From Eopsaltria australis (taxonomy: Eukaryota > Chordata > Aves > Passeriformes > Petroicidae), in NCBI GenBank assembly GCA_034509425.1, contig JAVTVJ010000292.1, positions 372,001 through 436,000 on the forward strand: a stretch of DNA of 64,000 nt, written 5' to 3'. The first letter of the stretch is position 1, and every line of letters begins with the position of its first letter. The translations under genes and the position numbers were made by a program. The notes below the pieces were generated by a model. The model did not search any database, was not told the origin of the DNA, and worked only from the letters and a program-made list of their open reading frames with translations. Below, one piece after another: positions 56,701-64,000 of this stretch.

Positions 56701-58767
56701 AGAATCTCCTCTCTCTGGGCTCCGTGCAAGGCTCCGGACTGAACTTTGCAGCCTTGGCAGGGCCAGGTCAGGGCTGTGGGGAGGTTCTCGGAGCACCCAG
56801 AGATGGCTTGTCCCTACCCCCAGGAACAGCTGCTTCCCAAACATGCTCCCAGGTCTGTCCCTGAGGGGAAGGTCACCTGGATGAAGGGTTTTTGTGGCCA
56901 GAGCTGCCAAAATCCAATAAAGCCAAACCCCACTGTTTGGTCAGTGCCTTTCTTGGGGTGCCGTGGGCAGATGAGCAGCCCCAAAATGGCTTGTGCCTTG
57001 TCATTGTTGGCCAGGAGCCGGGCATGTCACCAGCTGGGCAGGAGCTCAGAGTCCCAGGGGGTGACACAGAGTTCCCCTTGGCGATGAAGCATGGGGTGAG
57101 GACCTGGAGCAACTACCTGAGCTCCCATGGCTTGACATGTGAGGTGGGACCAGCCTGGCAGATGTCCAGATGGTGCATCTGGAGCTGAACCAAGTCAGGG
57201 CTACTTACATTTATGTAGGGCAGGATGATTAAAGCTCTGGCCTTTGCAGTTTCACCTAAGTTGGGTAATTACAGAACTGGCTTTATTGACTAGGTAGCAT
57301 GGCATGAGGCAATGTACATGCCCTGTCCACACCCCCTCCCTGTGTGCTCCTGACCTGGGCAGAGCAGAGCTCAGGGAGCTCCCTTGGTGTCTGAAGATGC
57401 AGCTGGGTACCCAGTGAGGGTTCTAGAGACATCTACCAGGCCACGGGACACTTAATCTCCCTGGATCCCTGAGGACATCTGCATGTGTAAACCTCTGACG
57501 CTGTGGCCATCATTATGCTGTGTTCCAGCAGGAAATAAACACCCTTTTGGATGCAGCTTCTAATTTTCTTCCTGTTTCACAAGGGATTTGTAAGAGACAG
57601 AAGCAGGAAGCAGGATCCCGCTGCACCGGATGACTCCTGTCCCAAAGAGCTGATGAAATTTGTCACACCTACACCACATACTGCCCTGATGAGTCTCATC
57701 ATCATCTGGGCAGAGTGGGTGAATAACATCATCACATCCGAATGGCCCCACTTCACCCCGGGCAAGAAATGATTCCCCAGGGCAGGAGGAAGTGGAAGGT
57801 GAGCACCAGTGGGAGAAGATGGCCCTGGAGCCCTCCCAGGGCTGTGCCAGGCTCTCACATCCATGGTGAACAGTGGCGGAGAGGGGGGAGCAGCTGGTTC
57901 TCCTCTGGGCCAGACTGCAGCCTTGTTTCCAAGCCAACCGGAGTTCCGTGAGCTCCCTGAACGGCTGCAGACAATGAGCCCAGCGAGCCTCCTCCGTATC
58001 AGGCTGAGTGCAGCTGATGCTAGAAGCAGGGAAAGCTGAGGCAAAGGGTGCTCAGCCCCTGCAGCACCTCAGTGTCCATCCTGCCCTTTGCTGGCAGCTC
58101 AGTGTCCCAGGTGAGAGGCTCTGGCAGGGATGAGACCACCTGGGAACGGCATTCCTGACCTGCCCAGGGCACTTGTCAATGACACGAGGTAAAAAAAGTC
58201 TATCCCTGGTCTGGGGATGAAACCACTCGTGTGTTCTTCCACCTGCAAAATGCCAAATTAACAGAGAATAAAGGAAGTCAAGCCTGTCACAAGTGAAAAC
58301 CGAGGTAGTACCATCTTCACGGACCAGAAGGCAACACTGGAGCTTGGAGATGCCACCTGGCACAGTCAAGGTCCCCCCCAGACACATTGGATCCTTGCTT
58401 TTCCCATGGAATGATTAAGGATTTCTGCCTGAAGGGTCTCAGTGCAATTTTACTGTGATTTTCAGGCAGAGCAACCTATTTTCCTATACCTTTCCCTCAC
58501 GTTCCCATCACATTGCTCTCACACGTCGCTTGCCACAGACCCCACACCACTCAATTTAATGGTGGCACTGGGAGTCTTTCCCACACTTGACCCCACAGCA
58601 CACCTCAGGAGAGCTCCACGCCCCAGCTCCACCTCATGTCCCATCACCAGGTGGGCAGAAAGACAAGCTGGTAATCCCCCCAAACTTTCTCCTCTCCCCT
58701 GCCCCAGCTTCATCAGGAGCTGTAGGGATAGGACAGAGTAATGGGTACAAATTGAAAAAGGGGAAAA

Positions 58768-58965
58768 TTTAAGTTACATGTTGGGGAGAAATTCCTCCCT
58801 GTGAGGGTGGGGAGGCCCTGGCACAGGGTGCCCAGAGCAGCTGTGGATGCTCCTGGCAGCGTCCAAGGCCAGGATGGACAGGGCTTGGAGCACCGTGGGA
58901 TAATGGAAGGTGTCCCTGCCCATGGTAGGGGGTGGAATGAGATGATCTGTAAGGTACATTAATAT
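58768..58965 (+). mobile_element. CR1 LINE 3'-end fragment, sense
   Basis: The plus strand reads GGGGAGAAATTCCTCCCTGT, GAGGCCCTGGCACAGGGTGC, CAAGGCCAGGATGGACAGGG, TGGAAGGTGTCCCTGCCCAT and ATGAGATGATCTGTAAGGTA, which is the CR1 3' region in sense orientation. It abuts a second, different CR1 copy. Confidence 0.9.
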
Positions 58966-58971
58966 TGTGTA

Positions 58972-59355
58972 GCACTAGGAGCAGCTGAGGGAGCTGGAGG
59001 TGCTCATCCTGGAGAAAAGGAGGCTCAGGGGGGACCTTCTGGCTCTGCACAACTGCCTGACAGGAGGGTGGAGCTGTTTGGGGGTCGGGCACTGGTTCCA
59101 GGGAAACAGGGACAGGATGAGAGTAAACGCCCAGAAGCTGTGCCAGGGGAGGCTCAGGTTGGACATCACGAGGAATTTCCCCATGGAAAAGGTTGTCAGG
59201 CATTGGATGGGGAGATGGTGGAGTCCCCATCCGTGGAGATGTCCAAGGAAGGACTGGACGCGGCACTCAGTGCTGTGGTCTGGTTAGCAGGATGGTGTTG
59301 GGTCTCAGGCTGGCCTCGATGGTCTCCGCGGTGTTTTCCAGCCCAGCGGCACGGT
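58972..59355 (+). mobile_element. Second CR1 LINE fragment, sense, reaching the ARIH1 promoter
   Basis: A different CR1 subfamily is visible by GCTGAGGGAGCTGGAGGTGC, CTGGAGAAAAGGAGGCTCAG, CTGACAGGAGGGTGGAGCTG, GGGAGGCTCAGGTTGGACAT, TGGTGGAGTCCCCATC-like sequence and the terminal GTGATTCC at 59352-59359. It runs into the ARIH1 CpG island, leaving about 335 bp before the ARIH1 ATG. Confidence 0.88.
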
Positions 59356-59689
59356 GATTCCGCGGCCGATCCCCGCCGCACCCACTCTGGCGCCGCGCCA
59401 CACTCAACATGGCGGCGCCGGCATGAGGCGGGCGGGGGCTGGGTGGGGGCGTGTCGCGCACCCAAGATGGCGGCGGCGGCGGGCGGGGTGAGATGGCGGC
59501 GGGCGCGCAGGCGCGGGCGGGTGGCGGTGACGCGCGGGGCGCGCGGTGACGGAGCGCGGCGGCCGCGGCCCTTTGTTGGCGGCGGTTGAGGCGCGGCGGG
59601 GCCGGGCCGGGCCGGGGCCAACGGCGGCGGCGGCGGGGCCGGGCGCGGGGAGGCCGCGGGAGCCGCCGCCGCTCCCTCAGCGCCTCGCC
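59356..59689 (+). promoter_or_regulatory. ARIH1: ARIH1 CpG-island promoter/5'UTR with three YY1-type ATGGCGGC sites
   Basis: GC-rich DNA upstream of the ARIH1 start holds ATGGCGGC at 59409-59416, 59467-59474 (within CCAAGATGGCGGC, the full YY1 form) and 59493-59500. YY1 sites of this kind typically sit at or just after transcription starts of TATA-less promoters. Each contains an ATG, so start sites upstream of them would create uORFs. The exact start is not determined. Confidence 0.6.
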
Positions 59690-60052
59690 ATGGACTCGGA
59701 CGAGGGGTACAACTACGAGTTCGACGAGGACGAGGAGTGCAGCGAGGACAGCGGCGCGGAGGAGGACGAGGAGGACGAGGAGGAAGACGAGCCCGACGAT
59801 AACCTGGACCTGGGCGAAGTGGAGCTAGTGGAGCCCGGGCTCCGCGTCGGCGGCGAGCGCGACGGGCTGTTGGGCAGCGAGACGGGCGGGCTGGGCCCCG
59901 GCGGCGGCGGCGGCGGTGGCGGCCTGGGCGGCGGGCCGGGCCCCGGCGGCGGTCCCGAGCAGGAGGAGGATTATCGCTACGAGGTGCTGACGGCCGAGCA
60001 GATCCTGCAGCACATGGTAGAGTGCATCCGCGAGGTCAACGAGGTCATCCAG
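59690..60052 (+). CDS. ARIH1: E3 ubiquitin ligase ARIH1 (HHARI), first coding exon, gene continues past the right edge
   Basis: ARIH1 is an RBR-type ubiquitin ligase that works with neddylated cullin-RING ligases and UBE2L3. Exon 1 has 121 codons from ATG at 59690 (G at -3, G at +4) to GAGGTCATCCAG|GTGCGG at 60052. It encodes [20 protein letters not shown], an acidic Asp/Glu-rich tract (about residues 10-50), [13 protein letters not shown], a Gly-rich stretch (about residues 66-88) and the start of the UBA-like region [20 protein letters not shown], ending EVIQ. The RING1, IBR and RING2 domains would be encoded by exons beyond the window. An in-frame upstream extension exists but lacks an ATG. 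Confidence 0.96.
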
Positions 60053-63000
60053 GTGCGGCCCCCCGGCACCGGGACTGGGGGGGACACAGGGGGGAAAGGG
60101 CGGGGGGGGTGGCGGGACGGGCCAGCGGCCTCCTGAGGGGCGCCGGACCCGTCCAGGGCCTCACACGCACTTGTCGGTACCCGCCGGGGCTGGCGGGGCT
60201 CCTCGGTACCCCCCGGGACTGGAGGGGGCTCAGCTCGGTATCCCCCGACGCTGGAAGGGCGGGGGGGACGACTCCTCTCGGTACACCCTGGGGGTGAAGG
60301 GGGCTCCTCGTCACCCCGTTCTCCCGGGAGGCCCCTCGGGCCCGGCCAGGATCTCGCTTCCTGCTGTGGAAGCGTCGGGAACGAGGCCTTTGGCACTGAA
60401 AGGGCTCCTCTTTCTTTGTGTGGTTGCGAGCTGGGGGCCGTAATCTATGTTTTTTTCTTTATTCCCCTCCGTCCTTATGGTGTTTGGTGGGGTGTAGCTC
60501 CTCCAGCTCCTTCGGTAACCCGCGGAGTCCGTGGCAAGCCCTGGAATTCCAGGAGAGGCACCGCTCTGGTTTTGTTGCCGTCTCCCTTCCCTTCCCCCCC
60601 GCTACACACAGAGGTTGAACCTTGTGTTTATTTCCAGCACAGACCAGGAGGGGTACGAGCAATCCCTTCACAACCGTAACTTTTTTTACCCTCGGTTTTT
60701 AAGCGCGTCTCTTTAAAACTGAAATAGAGTTCCAAATAACATTTACCTTCTTTAGATCAAAGTATCTAAGTCTTATCTCTTGGCTCCTGAGTTTTTGGGG
60801 AAAAAAAAAATAAGGCCTCTGAAGCGATTTAGCATCCCTTTCTAAATGTTCGTGGCAGAGTTTGACTCTAGGTCACCATAAGTTTCTGATGCAGTTCACT
60901 TTTCTTCAGGTGATGGGTTTTCTTTAGCTCCCCTTTACTTACCATTATTCAGAGTCAGTAGGAAGTGCTACTCTTTTCCAGTATGCCACCAGGAATGGCG
61001 TGAGAAATCTGTGGATATTAAATATTGAGAGTTCTAGTGCTCAGAAAGCAGTTGTTTTGCTGGTTGTGTGTGTTGGTAAAACTCTTTAAACACGAGAGAT
61101 GCCTCAGTGAATGTTTTTTCTCCAACTTTCCTGTGCTCTGCAGTGGCTGTAACAGCAGCTTTAAAATGTTGCTTTATGTGCTATAAAATCCCCTGTAGTT
61201 TATATGGAGCTTGATGCAAACATCTGTAAAAATATTTGCGTGCTAAATTAGCAAATGGCATTGCTTGAGTCAAATTAAAGTTTATAACTTTAATGATAGC
61301 ATTGCCCATGTAAAGCTGAATAAAGGAGTCTGCCCGGATTAGCTGATTACCCTGCAGTTAAAGAAGATCTCATGGTTAAACAGGGATGTTTCTTTTCTCC
61401 CAGTTATTGATCCTGGTGTAGGGAGGGAAACAATTGGCAGGCAGACATGCAAACAGTTGGGGATTTCAGGTTTTTACTCTTTTAAATAGCCGTTAAAATG
61501 GTGAATATGTGTTTAATGATTAAGATTGCAAAAGTCATGGCCCATACTGCTTGTATTGAACAGATTCTGACATATTCCTTATCTCTGCATAAGACAAGTG
61601 GTGAAAAAGTTGCTGCCAGTGAGGAGTTGTGAGTGTTCTGCATTTTCTGGACCCGGCTGGTGGACTCACCTGCATATTCTTTGTGAGCTAATTTGTTAGA
61701 GAAGCTCCTGATTGCTGGTCTGAGCGGATTTGCCCCGCTCTTAGACTGCCCTGAAGCTGTTTGACTTGTATGCTTGACCTGTGAGTTGCAGAGCTAGTGG
61801 AGACAAAAGGATTTAGGTGATGAGCCCCTTGTTCTGCCCTGTGACTGGGGTGGCAGCGGGAGGCCTGACCCCTGTGCTGGGCTCTGCAGAACCACCCCCC
61901 CAGACATTCCCATGGCTGCTCTCCTGCTCCAGTTGCTGCCTGGGGTTTGCAGTAGTTCCTTCTGGTTTAGCAGAGCAGGGTGCACAAAGTCTGTTCAGAA
62001 TGTAAACTCGGGACCTAAAACCGACCGAGTCCCTGGAATGCATAAGAAGAGGGTAAGAAAACACTCAGTGGCCGTGGATGGCTGTTAAATGCCAGCTTCC
62101 TGCCTCATCAGATTTCTGGGCTGTTCTGAGGTAAGTGGCCCGACTTCGGCTGATGCTTCAGGATTTGCTCATCCTCACTCCTGTGGCTGCTGGTGAAATC
62201 TTCCAGCGCTCTGTTCTGTTTATTTCCTTGTGTTTGGCGCCCAACCAGGATTGCTGCTGCTGCTTTTCTGGTTCAGTAAACCTTTTCTGGAATCACATTG
62301 GCTCGGGATCCTGCTGCGGATCCTCGGTTGCTGAGCTGTGATTCACTTGTTCCAGTCAAGTACTGGATGGCTTTGGTCTCTGTGTGTCTGCCGTGGGTTC
62401 TGGGTAGCAAATAGTAATGGTTGTGGTTACATTCTTGAGTGCTTTGAACTTACTTTTTCAAGGGTGTATGTAATGTACAGCCTGGAAACTTCAGCTGTAG
62501 GTCTTGTGCTCTCTAATGAGTGATTTTTTTTTTGATGATCAAGTGTAAGGTATAAATGGGATTTTGTTTTGCAGCTGCAGTGAAAGGAAAATGGAACAGG
62601 GAGCCACAGAGTGTTTGCAAGGAGGTATCTGAGCCATGGCAGGTGTAACTCTATATTAAAACACTCCATTTGAGCAGTTACTAGCTGACAGGGCTATAGG
62701 TGAAGGGACTAAATTAAATTTATTCTCCCATCCATTTGGTCATTTCCAAATACAAGCTGTGTGAGAAAAAACATGAGCTTTTCAGGGCAGGGATTTGATC
62801 TGATGGAGACTTTGCAGAAGCAGCAGCTAACTTGTGGCTAAGTTGCTGCTCACAGAGCCTGTTGCTCACCCTGTAGTGTGGAATGGACTCTTGGAGACGT
62901 CTGCTCAGTGCCAAACTCTTATCACTTGACCTCCCTAAGGCCACTGAACCTGCAGTGAACCAGGGAGATTTCAGAGTGTCTCAGATATTCAGAATATTTT

Positions 63001-64000
63001 ACACTTGCTCTTTCTTGTCTGAGCATAAGCAGGATTTCAGGTGTTTAATGGTGGTTTTTGTGCAGTATTTGGCACTTACGCTCATTATCTGATTTGTCTC
63101 CATGTGTCGCATGACAAGAATTCCCCTTGCTCTCCAAATGCAAAAATAGGGGTATGAATAACCCCTTAACCTTGCACTGTTGGTTGGCTGAGACTTGTAA
63201 ACCTCCGAGTATTCCTCCCATCCTCTCCCTGTGATTAGGTGGAGCAGAGAGCTGTTTGCCATGGTATTTGGAATTCTAGTTGTCTGTGTAAACAGGCGGA
63301 TTTCTGGTGGTTTTCCAGCCACTGGCAGTATAAGTTAGCAAAGGACTGTAAAAACCTAGACATAGAGGTGCTGTGGAACAAAAGGCTTCCTCCTCCCAAA
63401 AGCATTTTCCCACAGTTGAATGTTTTCCCCATATTCTTCCTCTCTGAACTTTTGTCCAAATAATCCACTGCCACTTTTTTTTTTTTTTTTTTAGTATCAG
63501 ACTGGTATTTCCATTTTTGCTCTAGATTTTTTTCTGAAAATAAACTTGAAAAATGTTTAGAATGGCATATTTATTTCTGCTCTGAGTAGAGCACATGATG
63601 TGTCTCTGTAGCCTGGCTTGCCCCAGTATTCTCCTTGCCTTGTTGCAGCCTTGTGCAATTCCAGTATTTCCAGGTGGGATTAATTTCCCCTTTTTGCCTG
63701 CCTTTTTCTGGAGCATTCCAATGACATTGTTGTGATGTCTCTGACCATATTCGTTCTTCCTGGACTTTGTAATGGTGAGGTGTTGAAAATACTGGGATGA
63801 AACTCTGAGGTGGCAGGAAAAGGAGTTGAGCCTCTTGTTTTCTTTCCCCACCCCACAGCAGGGATGTGGCTGGGTGTTGTGCCTGGCCTGCTGTGTGATT
63901 GTGAGCATGTTGAGATTCAAACCTGAGCTTTCTCTGGAAGGATGTGGCATTCCTGGATCCAACAAAACTTAGTCTAGCTAAAAAATACCTTTTATTTTGA
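60053..64000 (+). other. ARIH1: ARIH1 intron 1 (partial)
   Basis: The intron starts at a GTGCGG donor and continues to the window edge. The first 250 bp are CpG-rich with short GGTACCC.CCGGGACTGG-like repeats; the rest is AT-rich unique DNA. ARIH1 exon 2 (expected to begin NPATITRILL) is not found in any frame, so it lies further right. A poly(T) run of about 17 is at 63477-63494. Confidence 0.75.

Larger units (their letters stand above)
50936..58765. other. Intergenic region between HEXA and ARIH1
   Basis: About 7.8 kb of mostly unique DNA interrupted by CR1 fragments at 51143-51465 and 56285-56700. I found no exon with a recognisable protein. In mammals TMEM202 lies in this interval; nothing resembling a multi-pass membrane protein gene is visible here. 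Confidence 0.6.

Noticed and set aside
50936..58765. Search for TMEM202 or another gene between HEXA and ARIH1
   Set aside because: No open frame here shows transmembrane segments, a known motif or a believable exon chain. The stretch holds CR1 fragments and unique non-coding DNA.
59546..59689. In-frame N-terminal extension of ARIH1
   Set aside because: The frame is open upstream but begins at GTG with no ATG, and the known ARIH1 start [11 protein letters not shown] is at 59690 with good Kozak context.

Overview
The window is vertebrate nuclear DNA, most likely from a bird and from a GC-rich, gene-dense microchromosome-type region. Four points support this. Five genes of one conserved block (human 15q23) are present: PKM, PARP6, CELF6, HEXA and ARIH1. 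Introns are short, with GT-AG splice sites throughout. Antisense and sense fragments of CR1 LINE 3' ends, the typical bird/reptile retrotransposon, are present. CpG islands and GC-rich minisatellites are dense. I cannot name the species. There is no prokaryotic, phage or CRISPR content. Exons were assigned by eye from splice signals, reading frame and remembered family proteins, not by alignment software.

Layout. (1) 1-9.8 kb: the 5' part of PKM on the minus strand, with four coding exons (the last running off the left edge), a long first intron, and a CpG island at 8.75-9.79 kb as likely promoter. (2) 9.8-10.9 kb: a degenerate minisatellite, then a promoter with two perfect CRE palindromes. 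(3) 10.9-18.7 kb: the complete PARP6 gene on the plus strand (22 coding exons, predicted 621 aa), with several introns filled by tandem repeats. (4) 18.7-20.2 kb: a short intergenic gap with a (TGGGA)17 array. (5) 20.2-38.6 kb: complete CELF6 on the minus strand (12 coding exons, 479 aa), tail-to-tail with PARP6. Its introns hold minisatellites, several AT-rich islands that look like conserved regulatory elements, an RFX-type X-box cluster, and a second CpG island carrying a possible alternative first exon. (6) 38.7-41.4 kb: repeat-rich intergenic DNA. (7) 41.4-50.9 kb: complete HEXA on the minus strand (14 exons, 534 aa). (8) 50.9-59.35 kb: intergenic DNA with four CR1 pieces. (9) 59.35-64 kb: ARIH1 exon 1 and part of its first intron on the plus strand.

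The genes do not form a pathway: glycolysis (PKM), mono-ADP-ribosylation (PARP6), neuronal RNA processing (CELF6), lysosomal ganglioside breakdown (HEXA) and RBR ubiquitin ligation (ARIH1). The block is interesting mainly as conserved synteny. As I recall the human locus, PKM, PARP6, CELF6 and HEXA all lie on one strand; here PARP6 alone faces the other way. No new defence or metabolic system is visible. The best leads are regulatory or structural: the PARP6 orientation, the CELF6 internal promoter/exon, the X-box cluster, the PARP6 uORF and CREs, and the in-frame 48-bp VNTR.
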